Assembly: GCA_002746395.1 (NCBI GenBank) | Contig: NVXA01000004.1 | Location: forward strand, 210,728 to 239,020 | Reading direction: 5' to 3' | DNA from: Paracoccaceae bacterium | GTDB lineage: Bacteria > Pseudomonadota > Alphaproteobacteria > Rhodobacterales > Rhodobacteraceae | Length of the DNA: 28,293 bases | Translations under genes and position numbers: made by a program | The notes under the pieces: generated by a model | The model's database searches: none | What the model saw: the letters and a program-made list of their open reading frames with translations, nothing else | What the model was told of the DNA's origin: nothing | Part shown: positions 12,242 through 21,572 of the stretch, piece by piece | How positions within the stretch are numbered: position 1 is the stretch's first letter | How the letters are laid out: each line of letters starts with the position of its first letter

Positions 12242-13795
12242 ATGCGATTGCTTTTGCTTGTATTTTCGTCAACACTTGGCTTCACTGCTTCAGCTCTGGC
12301 GCAGGCACCGTTAAGTGCGATTGACTGGCTTAGCGAAAGCATCAAAGACCCGCCAGCCTTCGAAATACCTGCGGAAACCGCACCACTCGTTGCGCCGTTG
12401 ATTCAGGATATTTCCGTTAAAAAAGGGTTAACACCTGTTAGCCCTGACGCCATAGGCTTGTTGTCCCCCTCGTTAACCGGATTTTCCGCGGCACTCTGGG
12501 GCGATATGCCCGCCAGTGAAATTGCAGAACTGTTAACCAGTTTCCCGAACGAAGGCACACCGGAGGCACGGAGCCTGTTTCGCCGGTTATTGCTGGCCCA
12601 AGCCAACCCTGCGCCAGATGACCACCAAACAGGTCTGGTACTGCAAGCCCGTGTCTCGCGACTGCTAAACATTGGCGCGCTGGACGCTGCGGAGGCACTT
12701 CTTGGATTAACACCAGTTACTAACCCTGCGATATTCCAACAAAAATTTGACGTAGCAATTTTAACCAACCGTACCCGCGAAGTTTGTGACGCCTTGAAAG
12801 CCAGCCCCGCAATTTCTGATGATCTTAGCGCACGCGTCTTTTGTTTGGCGCGGGGTGGCGATTGGAACGCAGCGGCGATCACCCTGTCGCTTGGCGCAGG
12901 AATTGGCGCAATTGATCCCGCCCGCGAGGAGATGTTAATACGATTTCTTGACCCCGAACTATTTGAGGGTGAACCGGATCCGATCCCGCCAAACCCCATG
13001 GGCATAATGGATTTTGTGCTACGCGAGGCTGTACTACTGCCACGCCCAGCGGGGTTGATGCCACTGCCCTACCTTTACCGAGACATCGGGCCACGCGCGC
13101 CACTTCGCGCCAGAATCGAAGCTTCGGAGCGTTTGGTGAAGGCCGGATCGCTGCCTTCAAACCTGTTGTTCGCCGCCTACCGCGAGGGAAAAGCGGCAGC
13201 GTCAGGCGGTGTTTGGGGGCGTGCCAACAGCGTTCAAACCCTTGATAAAGCCCTGAACGAAGGAAGCATGGAAAATCTTTCACGTGCAATTACTGACACT
13301 TATAGTGAACTTTCGAACGCTGACCTATTAAATGCCATGGCCGAGGAATATGCCGAAAAACTGGCCGCGCTGGAGTATTCACCAGACTACGCTAACGCTC
13401 GGTTGCCAGTTTTGGATTTGCTGCACCTTGCGAATATCTCGAATGTTACGTGGGCTGAAGGGGCGGAACTGAACGGAAAACGACAGCTGGCATTGGCGAT
13501 CGTTACACAAGCGCCGTTAATAATTGATCCGACAGGATCCGCGATGCAACAATCCATTGTTAACGGTTTGAACGGTCCCTTACCAGACAGCCCCGCCGCT
13601 GCGCGATTGCTGACTTTGCTTGAAGAAAACCGGCAAGGTCAGGCGATCCTTGCATCTTTGCGCTTGCTTTCAGGCGGAGCGCTGGCTGACCCCGAGGGGG
13701 TGAAGACTGGCCTCTATGTACTTGTTGCCGCAGGTCAATCCGAAGTTGCGCGCCGTATTGCTGTCCAAATTCTGCTTCTGCCTGTCGGAGGATAA
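12242..13795 (+). CDS. Large exported protein of unknown function
   Basis: The protein has 517 residues with a signal peptide at 1-20 (MRLLLLVFSSTLGFTASALA). The remainder is mostly alpha-helical, with repeated alanine/leucine helices (LLNIGALDAAEALLGL, then further pairs), like a tetratricopeptide-type or other solenoid scaffold in the periplasm. No catalytic motif is seen. It follows a 44-residue membrane protein and is four bases from xerD, whose ribosome site lies inside its end. It seems to be a lineage-conserved but unnamed neighbour of aroK/xerD. A structural or assembly role is inference. Confidence 0.82.
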   Translation: MRLLLLVFSSTLGFTASALAQAPLSAIDWLSESIKDPPAFEIPAETAPLVAPLIQDISVKKGLTPVSPDAIGLLSPSLTGFSAALWGDMPASEIAELLTSFPNEGTPEARSLFRRLLLAQANPAPDDHQTGLVLQARVSRLLNIGALDAAEALLGLTPVTNPAIFQQKFDVAILTNRTREVCDALKASPAISDDLSARVFCLARGGDWNAAAITLSLGAGIGAIDPAREEMLIRFLDPELFEGEPDPIPPNPMGIMDFVLREAVLLPRPAGLMPLPYLYRDIGPRAPLRARIEASERLVKAGSLPSNLLFAAYREGKAAASGGVWGRANSVQTLDKALNEGSMENLSRAITDTYSELSNADLLNAMAEEYAEKLAALEYSPDYANARLPVLDLLHLANISNVTWAEGAELNGKRQLALAIVTQAPLIIDPTGSAMQQSIVNGLNGPLPDSPAAARLLTLLEENRQGQAILASLRLLSGGALADPEGVKTGLYVLVAAGQSEVARRIAVQILLLPVGG

Positions 13796-13798
13796 GCC

Positions 13799-14701
13799 GT
13801 GCATCCCTGGTTGCCAATATTTCTGGAAGCCATGCAAGCGGAGCAGGATGCGGCCATCAATACGCTGACCGCCTATGCCCGCGATCTTAAGGATTTCATT
13901 GGTTTTCTAGAACGCAAAAAGTTAACGCCAGAAACAGCGGTTCGTGCGGATATCGAAAACTATCTGGTTGAGCTTGAGGCAGACGGCTTGGCCAAATCCA
14001 CTCGCGCGCGGCGGTTATCTTCCATCCGGCAGCTATACCGTTTTGCTTTTACTGAAGGCTGGCGCAGCGATGATCCGGCGGCGCAAATCCGTGGCCCAAA
14101 ACGCGGGCGGCATCTGCCCACCACGTTAAGCGAGGCTGACGTTGTGACGCTTCTGGATGCGTCCCGAAATTACGGGAAAACGCCGTTGGACAAGCTTAGA
14201 AACACCTGCTTGATGGAAATTCTGTACGCCACCGGCCTTCGCGTGACCGAGTTGGTATCCCTGCCCGCCGCAGCGGCCCGTGGTGATCCGCGCATGATTC
14301 TGGTGCGGGGCAAAGGTGGGCGCGAACGCATGGTCCCGCTATCTCCGCCTGCGCGCGAGGCATTGGCAGGTTGGTTGGTGGCCCGCGATGCTGATATGAT
14401 GAAGAAACACGCGAAATCCCCGTTTCTGTTTCCTTCCCGTGGAAAAAAAGGGCATGTCACACGCGAGGCCTTCTTTTTGTTTATCAAAGACTTGGCGCTG
14501 GTTAGCGGGCTTGACCCCAAGGGGATATCCCCGCACACGCTGCGCCATGCCTTTGCCACGCATCTGTTGGCGAACGGGGCCGATTTGCTGTCCATACAGG
14601 TACTGTTGGGGCATGCGGATGTATCGACGACCGAAATCTATACGCATGTGCTGGAGGAACGCCTAAAAGACCTCGTCCTGAATAAACACCCGTTGGCTTA
14701 G
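13799..14701 (+). CDS. xerD: Site-specific tyrosine recombinase XerD
   Basis: This recombinase resolves chromosome dimers at dif with XerC. It has 300 residues, the usual length. An N-terminal SAM-like domain covers about 1-90 and the catalytic domain follows. Catalytic residues are Arg148 (TGLRVTEL), Lys172 (GKGGRER), His246 and Arg249 (SPHTLRHAFATH), His272 (GHADVSTT) and Tyr281 (EIYTHV). The start is GTG 13799, preceded by GGAGGA that overlaps the end of the upstream gene. XerC could be confused with it, but the overall pattern fits XerD better. It is convergent with the next gene and overlaps it by four bases. Confidence 0.9.
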   Translation: MHPWLPIFLEAMQAEQDAAINTLTAYARDLKDFIGFLERKKLTPETAVRADIENYLVELEADGLAKSTRARRLSSIRQLYRFAFTEGWRSDDPAAQIRGPKRGRHLPTTLSEADVVTLLDASRNYGKTPLDKLRNTCLMEILYATGLRVTELVSLPAAAARGDPRMILVRGKGGRERMVPLSPPAREALAGWLVARDADMMKKHAKSPFLFPSRGKKGHVTREAFFLFIKDLALVSGLDPKGISPHTLRHAFATHLLANGADLLSIQVLLGHADVSTTEIYTHVLEERLKDLVLNKHPLA

Positions 14702-15498
14702 GAACGGCGCATGCTAGGGGGCAAGGAGTCTTCGCTCGGCCATAATCCGGTGGTTAATGCTTCGTGATAGCCTTGTGTAAGACCTGCGTTTTCCATGGCT
14801 TGGCGCGCCGTTTCGAAATCATACGTCAAGCGGTGAATGCGGGGGGCACCATCCAAAACAACGAAGTTCGTGTCTGGTGAACCGTCATTGGGTGGCATCC
14901 CGATCGCACCTGCGTTAATCCATTGTTGTTGGTCAATATTTTGAATGAACGGAATACCGGAATGCCCCGCGATGATGGTATCCACCGACCCTACGGCCGC
15001 CTCCACAGCTTTGAATTCCTCGATAAAGGTCGCGGCATTTGAAACTGGCCAGATGAAGCGGCTAATATTCGTCGCGCCGCCATGGATAACAGCATACCGC
15101 CGCCCACCTTTGGTGAAAACGGCGATATCTGGGCAAGTGGCCATCCATTCTCGGCTATCGTCTGAAATCTGCGTACGGACATGAGCATACCACCCTTGCG
15201 CCAAAATCGAGCATTGCGAATTACCGTCAAACCCGCAGGCGCAATCGTCAGAACCTTCAGCCAGTTGTTTTTCGCAGTTTCCCGCGACAACGGTGCATCC
15301 AAACGTCCGCACGGCCTGAACGGTCGCTTCAGCGTCTGCGCAATAGGCCACCACATCGCCCGTGCAAATGATGTGCCCAGTGGGGATTTCCAGCTTTCGC
15401 GCCACATCTTTCAGGGCGTTAACCGCCTGCAAATTCGAGTACGGGCCACCAAAAAGTAGCATTGGAGCATTGAAATTGCCTAAATCTATGATTTTCAA
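14698..15498 (-). CDS. Calcineurin-like metallophosphoesterase
   Basis: The start is proposed at TTG 15498 (266 residues) after GGGGGAT; ATG 15537 would add 13 residues but has no ribosome site. GDVVAYC, GNCEKQL and GHSGIPF correspond to the metal-binding motifs GDxx, GNxE and GHxx of the YfcE/YmdB-like phosphodiesterase fold. The region ending VIHGG supplies a further histidine. It is predicted to be a cytoplasmic phosphodiesterase or protein phosphatase with two metals, substrate unknown. Four extra cysteines (NCEKQ, DDCACGF, NSQC) lie near the active site. It overlaps the xerD end. Confidence 0.83.
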   Translation of the reverse strand: MKIIDLGNFNAPMLLFGGPYSNLQAVNALKDVARKLEIPTGHIICTGDVVAYCADAEATVQAVRTFGCTVVAGNCEKQLAEGSDDCACGFDGNSQCSILAQGWYAHVRTQISDDSREWMATCPDIAVFTKGGRRYAVIHGGATNISRFIWPVSNAATFIEEFKAVEAAVGSVDTIIAGHSGIPFIQNIDQQQWINAGAIGMPPNDGSPDTNFVVLDGAPRIHRLTYDFETARQAMENAGLTQGYHEALTTGLWPSEDSLPPSMRRS

Positions 15499-15578
15499 GC
15501 CAATCCCCCGCTTGCAGATGCCCCTCTCAGACCCCATAATTGTAGATTGGAAACCTGCATTGCAAGGAGCTTATGTAA

Positions 15579-16892
15579 ATGGAAGCCGCCACTGGCGAGA
15601 TTGTTACTTGGGATATGGCACTTTGGGGCACGATTGGTGCTATCATTGCGCTGTTGGTGTTGTCTGCCTTTTTCTCGGGGTCCGAGACGGCCTTGACTGC
15701 TGCGAGTCGGGCCAAGTTGAATGGCATGGCCAAGAAGGGCAACAAAGGGGCGCAAAAAGCGTTGGACCTGACGGACGACAATGAACGCCTGATCGGGGCG
15801 GTTTTATTGGGAAATAACCTTGTGAACATCCTTGCGGCGGCCTTGGCAACCAGCCTGTTTACCATGCTTTATGGTTCCAGCGGTGTGGCTGTGGCAACGG
15901 TCGTGATGACCCTGCTTGTGCTGATTTTCGCCGAGGTGATGCCAAAAACCTATGCCATCACCAATCCTGAGTCGGCGGCGCAAAGTGTCTCGCCAATCAT
16001 TGCGATTGTTGTGCGGGTATTGTCGCCAATCGTGAATATTGTGCGCCTACTGGTGCGGTTTTTCTTGCGTTTGCTTGGGGTCTCAATCGACCCTGACACC
16101 CGCATTCTGGCCCATCAGGAAATAGCCGAAGCAATTGTGTTACACCACTCCGAAGGAGGTGTGCAGAAGGATGACCGTGATCGTTTGCTGGGGGCACTTG
16201 ACCTTAAAAACCGCGAGGTCGAAGAGATTATGTTGCACCGCTCCAACATCGAAATGATCGATGCGGCAGATGATCCAAATGAAATTCTGACGCAGGCGCT
16301 GCAATCGCCCTATACCCGTATTCCAGTGTTTAAGGATGAACCTGAAAACATTGTTGGCGTTGTGCATGCCAAAGACTTGTTGCGAACGGTTGATGCGATG
16401 GTACGTGGCACGAAGGAAGGCCTGCAAAGCCTTGAAGAATTTAACATTTTAGACATTGCGATGGAGCCGTATTTTGTACCTGAGACCACCTCGCTCGACG
16501 ATCAAATGCGAGAGTTTTTGCGGCGTAAATCGCATTTTGCTTTGGTGGTGGATGAATATGGTTCATTACAGGGATTGATCACGCTTGAGGACATTCTCGA
16601 AGAAATCGTCGGCGAAATTGCCGATGAGCACGACGTGGACGAGGAAGAAGTCGAGCGCACAACGGACGGCGAGGTGATCGTGGATGGGTCAATGACCATC
16701 CGCGATATTAACCGTTCGTGTGACTGGTCGTTGCCGGACGAGGAAGCCAATACCGTCGCTGGCCTGGTGATATTCGAGGCACAGACGATCCCCACGGAAG
16801 GGCAGATATTTTCCTTCCACGGGTATCGTTTTGAAGTGCTTAGCCGCGAGCAGAACCGCCTTGCCAAGATACGCATTCGGCGGCTGGGTTAG
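15579..16892 (+). CDS. CNNM/CBS/CorC_HlyC-domain membrane protein
   Basis: The protein has 437 residues. The N-terminal part holds a DUF21/CNNM membrane domain with the [14 protein letters not shown] motif and three further helices (to about residue 150). Two CBS modules follow (about 205-330), one with the [20 protein letters not shown] motif, then the CorC_HlyC domain (about 350-437) with ANTVAGLVI. This is the HlyC/CorC or CNNM magnesium-related transporter family, sometimes called TlyC or hemolysin-like. Ion transport is inferred from the family. AAGGAG precedes ATG 15579. It is divergent from the phosphoesterase and its end overlaps the DUF853 gene by four bases. Confidence 0.92.
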   Translation: MEAATGEIVTWDMALWGTIGAIIALLVLSAFFSGSETALTAASRAKLNGMAKKGNKGAQKALDLTDDNERLIGAVLLGNNLVNILAAALATSLFTMLYGSSGVAVATVVMTLLVLIFAEVMPKTYAITNPESAAQSVSPIIAIVVRVLSPIVNIVRLLVRFFLRLLGVSIDPDTRILAHQEIAEAIVLHHSEGGVQKDDRDRLLGALDLKNREVEEIMLHRSNIEMIDAADDPNEILTQALQSPYTRIPVFKDEPENIVGVVHAKDLLRTVDAMVRGTKEGLQSLEEFNILDIAMEPYFVPETTSLDDQMREFLRRKSHFALVVDEYGSLQGLITLEDILEEIVGEIADEHDVDEEEVERTTDGEVIVDGSMTIRDINRSCDWSLPDEEANTVAGLVIFEAQTIPTEGQIFSFHGYRFEVLSREQNRLAKIRIRRLG

Positions 16893-18430
16893 AGTTTCTT
16901 AAAGAAGCTGCCAAGTGTACCGCGCCCAAGGGAGCGCCCCAATTGTGTGCCAAATGAACGAGCCAACGATTTAGCAAAGGCTTGCGTGGCCGTATCCCCA
17001 CGCGAGCTGCGTTTTGTGGTGGGCTTGGATGTAGCGCGCGAATATTTCGTGCCACTGCCGTACCGCCTTGCGCTGGAAAACTCACGTGTGGCGGGTTCGT
17101 CTTCCGGTTCTTCCAATTCAGCGGCAGCTGCAGCCTTACGCTTGAGAATTTCAAAGGCGGAATCGCGATCAATCTTGGCCTCGTAAAGACCTGCAAGCGG
17201 GGAAGCTGCGATCACCGTGGCACGTTCCGCGTCAGAAATCGGACCAAGACGGGAGGATGGAGGCCGGATCAACGTGCGCTCGACAATCGAGGGCACTCCT
17301 TTTTTCACAAGGGTAGAGACCACGGCCTCCCCCACGCCAACATCGCGGATCGCCTCGACCGTATCAAAGGCGGGATTGGGGCGGAAGGTTTCGGCGGCCG
17401 CACGCAACGCTTTTTGATCGCGTGGCGTAAAGGCCCGCAGCGCATGCTGGAAACGGTTTCCAAGCTGGCCAAGAATATCGGACGGCACATCATCAGGGTT
17501 CTGCGTGATGAAATATACGCCAACCCCTTTGGAGCGGATAAGGCGCGCGACCTGTTCAACCTTGTCGATCAACGCTTTGGGGGCGTCGTCAAACAGCAGA
17601 TGTGCCTCGTCAAAGAAGAAGACGAATTTCGGTTTGTCAGGGTCCCCAACCTCTGGAAGGTTTTCGAATAGCTCCGACAACATCCACAGCAGGAAGGTCG
17701 CGTAAAGGCGTGGGGATTGCATCAGACGGTCGGCGGCAAGAATGTTTACACGGCCCTGCCCGCCGGGCGTCGTAGCGATCATATCGTCCAGATTAAGCGC
17801 CGGTTCACCGAAAAACTGCAACGCCCCCTGATTTTCCAACACAATCAAACGCCGCTGGATTGCCCCGATAGAGGCCTTGGATATATTGCCATAGCGCAGC
17901 GTTAAATCGCTGGAGTTTTCGCCCAGCCAAACCAGCAGCGATTGCAGGTCTTTGAGGTCCAGCAAAAGCATGCCGTTTTCGTCAGCCATGCGAAAGGCGA
18001 TATTTAACACGCCTTCTTGTGCATCAGTTAACTCCAACAGGCGGGACAACAGCAATGGCCCCATTTCGGAAATGGTTGTGCGAACCGGATGGCCTTTCTC
18101 GCCGAACATATCCCAAAACACGACGGGAAAATCCTCGTATCCGAAATCGTCGAACCCGATGGTACTGGCGCGTGATACCAGTTTGTCGTGCAGCTTATGA
18201 TCAACAGAACCAGGAACGGCAAGGCCGGATAAATCGCCTTTCACATCGGACAGGAATACTGGAACGCCCTGTTTTGAAAAGCTTTCCGCCAGAATTTGCA
18301 AGGTGACTGTTTTGCCAGTACCAGTCGCGCCTGCGATCAGGCCGTGACGGTTTGCATACTTCAAAATCAAACTTTGTGGGTCCGCGTAATCAAGCCCGCC
18401 GCCACCAACAAATATCCGGTCTTTTTCCAT
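16889..18430 (-). CDS. DUF853 HerA-like P-loop ATPase
   Basis: The protein has 513 residues from ATG 18430 with AAAGGA upstream; the longer reading to 18556 is rejected. GATGTGKT (34-41) is Walker A and [12 protein letters not shown] is Walker B. This C-terminal HerA-helicase-like family (DUF853, YjgR type) is widespread and its cellular job is not established. The C-terminal tail is low in complexity, with repeated arginine, serine and proline around [19 protein letters not shown], then a Gly/Arg/Ser end. It is the last gene before the tRNA-Leu region. Confidence 0.93.
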   Translation of the reverse strand: MEKDRIFVGGGGLDYADPQSLILKYANRHGLIAGATGTGKTVTLQILAESFSKQGVPVFLSDVKGDLSGLAVPGSVDHKLHDKLVSRASTIGFDDFGYEDFPVVFWDMFGEKGHPVRTTISEMGPLLLSRLLELTDAQEGVLNIAFRMADENGMLLLDLKDLQSLLVWLGENSSDLTLRYGNISKASIGAIQRRLIVLENQGALQFFGEPALNLDDMIATTPGGQGRVNILAADRLMQSPRLYATFLLWMLSELFENLPEVGDPDKPKFVFFFDEAHLLFDDAPKALIDKVEQVARLIRSKGVGVYFITQNPDDVPSDILGQLGNRFQHALRAFTPRDQKALRAAAETFRPNPAFDTVEAIRDVGVGEAVVSTLVKKGVPSIVERTLIRPPSSRLGPISDAERATVIAASPLAGLYEAKIDRDSAFEILKRKAAAAAELEEPEDEPATREFSSARRYGSGTKYSRATSKPTTKRSSRGDTATQAFAKSLARSFGTQLGRSLGRGTLGSFFKKL

Positions 18431-18575
18431 GAAATGTCCTTTGTGAATATGTTGTTTCAGAAATAGCTTGGACAGCGCGATATTACCAGCTTTTAGACGT
18501 TCAGAAATAATGACAGCTTGCGTGTGCTGCTCTGGATGGGAGCTAATAGCTAACAATTTCTCTTTTTCACGTATG

Positions 18576-18698
18576 CTATACTTGAAACGTCAGAGTTTTT
18601 TGCCATTTGCTTTCACCAGAATATGCAACCAAAATCCGCGATCTTGTGCGTTTTATCTTTAGTTTTGGGTTTGGATTTCGGGCATCCGTCAAGGCCAT
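18576..18698 (-). pseudogene. Decayed start of a tyrosine integrase gene
   Basis: On the minus strand ATG 18698 begins MALTDARNPNPKLK, followed by a remnant resembling VAYSGESKWQ. Integrases of the DUF4102 type start M-A/P-LTD..IRNAKPK..K and continue GGGLYLLV...G.K.W, so this looks like the same start with small deletions and frame changes. The frame stops at 18576 without any catalytic domain. Just before it, GGGGGTATC occurs twice, and then tRNA-Leu follows. The similarity is from memory of the motif. The position beside a tRNA 3' end supports it. Confidence 0.5.
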
Positions 18699-18863
18699 TC
18701 TGGGGGTGACGCTTTCCGGCAAGGCCGTCGATACCCCCGTATGATACCCCCAAATCATCAGGATGTACTCCCACGAGGCTGGACAGCGTTGGACAAACAG
18801 TTGTGCTAATTCCCTTATATACTGAGAAAATTGGATGTCACAGGATTTAGAAAAACGGTAATG

Positions 18864-18948
18864 TGGTACCCGAGGCCGGAATCGAACCGGCAAGCCTTGC
18901 GGCGGGGGATTTTGAATCCCCTGCGTCTACCAATTCCGCCACTCGGGC
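18864..18948 (-). tRNA. tRNA-Leu(CAA)
   Basis: An 85-base class II tRNA with an encoded CCA. The acceptor is GCCCGAG/CTCGGGT, the D arm has GGTAGACG, the anticodon stem GGGGA/TCCCC holds loop TTCAAAA (anticodon CAA), and a long variable arm and T arm with GGTTCGATTCC follow. Its 3' side faces the decayed integrase remnant. Confidence 0.96.
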
Positions 18949-19132
18949 ACTTTGTGATCTGGCCGGTAGTATTATCCAGATCATGCCAGCAATCGCTTGC
19001 TTGGCCACCTGCTATCAAAAGGTTTCTGGCTGGTAAAGTGGAAACCGCTTATGAAGTGCGAAAATACTGCCTATAACCTTGACCTATGGTCGCTGGCATG
19101 TTGCATGGGGCCACAAACAAAACGGAAACCTT

Positions 19133-19711
19133 ATGCTTCGCAGATTATATCAATGGACAATGTCGCTGGCTCAATCGCGTTACGCGTTGCTGATCCTTGC
19201 GGTAATCAGTTTTTTCGAGGCATCTGTCTTTCCGATTCCGCCCGATGTATTGATGATTCCGATGATCCTTGCCGCCCCCCGTCGTGCATTTTTGATCGCT
19301 GGGGTTACCACAGTAAGTTCGGTGCTTGGTGGTGCATTAGGGTACGGTGCAGGGATATTTCTGTTTGAAGAAATTGGTCGGCCGGTTCTTGATTTCTATG
19401 GCAAAACTGATGCGTTCGAGACGTTCAAATACTATTACAACGAACTTGGCGCGGCCATTTTGCTGTTGTCGGGCATAACACCCTTCCCCTTCAAGGTTAC
19501 GACAATTCTGTCCGGCGCAACCGAGCTTAACTTCGGCTTATTTCTTGTTTTCACATTTATTGGCCGAGGGATACGATTCTTTATCGTGGCAACGTTGCTG
19601 TGGAAATATGGACCGGACATCCGGCATTTCATTGAGAAAAGGCTTGGGACAGTGTTTACAATTGGGCTTCTGGCACTGCTGGGCGGCTTCTTGATCTTAT
19701 GGATGATATAA
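19133..19711 (+). CDS. YqaA-family (DedA/VTT-type) membrane protein
   Basis: The start at ATG 19133 gives 192 residues; a reading from 19079 adds an unlikely polar extension. Several membrane helices are visible: LLILAVISFFEASVFPIPPD, with the E...PIPP signature of the VTT/SNARE-associated fold, then LGGALGYGAGIFL, a region around LSGITPFPFKVTTI, and two C-terminal helices. YqaA/DedA proteins are thought to be lipid scramblases or transporters, inferred from the family. Its stop overlaps the dsbB start (TAATG), so they are translated together. Confidence 0.88.
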   Translation: MLRRLYQWTMSLAQSRYALLILAVISFFEASVFPIPPDVLMIPMILAAPRRAFLIAGVTTVSSVLGGALGYGAGIFLFEEIGRPVLDFYGKTDAFETFKYYYNELGAAILLLSGITPFPFKVTTILSGATELNFGLFLVFTFIGRGIRFFIVATLLWKYGPDIRHFIEKRLGTVFTIGLLALLGGFLILWMI

Positions 19712-20166
19712 TGACAAAATTTCAAAAAACAGCCCTACTGGCAGCGGCGGGTTCAGCGGGCCTAATGATTGGCGCACTGATCTTTCAATACGGCTTTGAC
19801 ATGGCACCTTGCAAAATGTGCATCTGGCAGCGCTGGCCACATGTGATCGCGATTGTGTTGGGGGCCCTTATTATTTTCATGCCTAACCGATTTATCGCCC
19901 TTCTCGCCGGCCTTGCCGTTTTGATTGGCGCCGGGATCGGCGTTTATCACGCTGGGGTGGAGCAAAAATGGTGGCAAGGCCCGACCGATTGCACAGGATC
20001 GGGCCTGTCCTTGAGCGATAACCTCCTGGATATGACAGCCTCTGTCAGCGTGGTGATGTGCGACGTTATCCCATGGTCCCTGTTTGGAATATCCATGGCG
20101 GGCTGGAATGCAATTATCTCGTTCGGGCTTGTCTACATCTGGGTTCGCGCGTTTCGCACGACCTAG
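19711..20166 (+). CDS. dsbB: DsbB-family disulfide bond formation protein
   Basis: The protein has 151 residues. APCKMCIWQRWPH carries the CxxC pair (first periplasmic loop) and the family-typical QRWPH. The second loop has DCTGSGLS and VMCDVIPW, which supply the other cysteine pair. Four membrane helices are visible. It re-oxidises a DsbA-like periplasmic thiol oxidase and passes electrons to quinone. No dsbA is visible here. The start ATG overlaps the stop of the YqaA-type gene. It ends four bases into the convergent hydrolase gene. Confidence 0.92.
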   Translation: MTKFQKTALLAAAGSAGLMIGALIFQYGFDMAPCKMCIWQRWPHVIAIVLGALIIFMPNRFIALLAGLAVLIGAGIGVYHAGVEQKWWQGPTDCTGSGLSLSDNLLDMTASVSVVMCDVIPWSLFGISMAGWNAIISFGLVYIWVRAFRTT

Positions 20167-20822
20167 TTCTCCAACTTCATATTGATGAATTGTAACGCCG
20201 TACCCAGACCATCCGGCGCAATACCGTGGCCTGTATTTTTGGATATGTGCGTGAACACCTCGAATCCTGCCTTTGCCAATGCATCAGCAGCTTCGGGCAA
20301 TGCAGCAGGCGGAACCATATCGTCTGAATCGCCATGAACCAGCAAGATGGGCGGCTTGGATTTCATCTCGGCTTCCAGTAATTCCGGGTAAAGCAAACGC
20401 CCCGAAAACCCGGCAATTCCGGCAAACGGCACGTCGCGGCGCGGGCCAACGTGCAACGCCATCATTGTGCCTTGCGAAAACCCGAAAATGATCGTGCGCT
20501 CTGGCCCGACGCCTTCAATCACGGCAATCTCATCAAGGTAGGCGTTCAGCAATTTGATTGCCTCAACCTGCCCTTCCTGCGCGGCTTCTTCGGTTGATCC
20601 GTCCAGCCACGGGATCGGCGACCATTGATAGCCCATCGGATTATTCGCGCACCGTTGCGGCGCGTTTGGCGAAAGGAACGTGGTATTGGGCAGGTGTTCG
20701 GCCAGTGAATCGGCAATACCAATCAAATCGTTACCGTCCGAACCATAGCCGTGCAGGAAAATCACCAAACTATCAGCGTTTCCCGAAATGGCGTCTTTGC
20801 GTGGCCCTGTCAATGTGGTCAT
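20163..20822 (-). CDS. Phospholipase/carboxylesterase-type alpha/beta hydrolase
   Basis: The start at ATG 20822 (219 residues) follows GAGGG and overlaps the glycosylase stop as ATGA; the reading to 20891 is rejected. FLHGYGSDGNDLI is the oxyanion-loop start, GFSQGTMM holds the nucleophile Ser, HGDSDDMVPP the Asp and NTGHGI the His. This is the predicted dienelactone-hydrolase-like carboxylesterase/lysophospholipase family (YpfH/EstB type). The substrate is unknown. It has no signal peptide, so it is probably cytoplasmic. Coupling to a DNA glycosylase may be only shared transcription. Confidence 0.9.
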   Translation of the reverse strand: MTTLTGPRKDAISGNADSLVIFLHGYGSDGNDLIGIADSLAEHLPNTTFLSPNAPQRCANNPMGYQWSPIPWLDGSTEEAAQEGQVEAIKLLNAYLDEIAVIEGVGPERTIIFGFSQGTMMALHVGPRRDVPFAGIAGFSGRLLYPELLEAEMKSKPPILLVHGDSDDMVPPAALPEAADALAKAGFEVFTHISKNTGHGIAPDGLGTALQFINMKLEN

Positions 20823-21448
20823 CGTATTCCCTCTCGTTCTTTTGCAACGCGGTAATACGACCATAACAAGCGGGCTGCAACCGATCTCCACGGCGTCCAG
20901 TCTTCGGACATTATGCGCATCGTTTTTTCCTTTGGGCGTTCATCTAGATCAAACAACATCTTTGCCGCCTCTTGTAGCGCCAAGTCACCCGGTGCGAACA
21001 CATCTGCGCGCCCAAGGCTGAACATTACATAAATTTCGGCCGTCCATGTTCCGATGCCGCGAATGGCGATTAATTGGCGCATAACATCGTCTGAGGGAAG
21101 CGTGCGCAGCGCCGTATAATCCAGATCGGCGGCGGCCAAATCTTTAGCATACCCGATCTTTTGTCGTGAAAAACCGCATGCGCGGAGTTCTTCATCGCTG
21201 GCTGCCAATAACGGGGCTGGATCACACATCCCCGCCGCCTCCATTCGTCCCCAAATTGCATTGGCAGACGCGACGGAGAGCTGCTGGCTGGTGATCGCGC
21301 TTAATAATTCTCGAAACCCGTCTTTGCGGCGGCGCAACGGTAGTGGGCCACACATTTCCAGCGCTTTGGCAAAGCGCGGATCGTATGCTGCCAGCCATGC
21401 CGCGCCCTCCGTGACGTCCGCATCTGTGTTGATAATTCGCCCGATCAT
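20819..21448 (-). CDS. AlkA-like 3-methyladenine DNA glycosylase (HhH-GPD)
   Basis: The protein has 209 residues and the start at 21448 follows GAGGAGG. SAITSQQLSVASANAIWGRM, then LIAIRGIGTWTAEIYVMFSL form the HhH-GPD core: the helix-hairpin-helix with G-I-G-x-W-T-A. The catalytic Asp lies in VFAPGDLALQ. This removes alkylated bases such as 3-methyladenine in base excision repair. There is no iron-sulfur Cys set, in line with AlkA rather than MutY or Nth. It is coupled to the hydrolase by ATGA and divergent from the MFS gene. Confidence 0.92.
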   Translation of the reverse strand: MIGRIINTDADVTEGAAWLAAYDPRFAKALEMCGPLPLRRRKDGFRELLSAITSQQLSVASANAIWGRMEAAGMCDPAPLLAASDEELRACGFSRQKIGYAKDLAAADLDYTALRTLPSDDVMRQLIAIRGIGTWTAEIYVMFSLGRADVFAPGDLALQEAAKMLFDLDERPKEKTMRIMSEDWTPWRSVAARLLWSYYRVAKEREGIR

Positions 21449-21572
21449 GCTGGCCTCCTCTTTTCATTAGCTTAGGTAATTTATTCACACGCAGCAAAAG
21501 TAATTTGGCGACGTTGCGTCTTATTGTCTTATCTACTGGAATTTGAATGTGTCGAGGAATAGAACAGCACAC

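Noticed and set aside
12403..13005. Minus-strand frame of 200 codons
   Set aside because: It is opposite the 517-residue secreted protein, which has a signal peptide and a well-placed start. The shadow is Ser/Arg/Pro-rich.
16982..17671. Plus-strand frame of 229 codons
   Set aside because: It is antisense to the DUF853 ATPase and has no family features.
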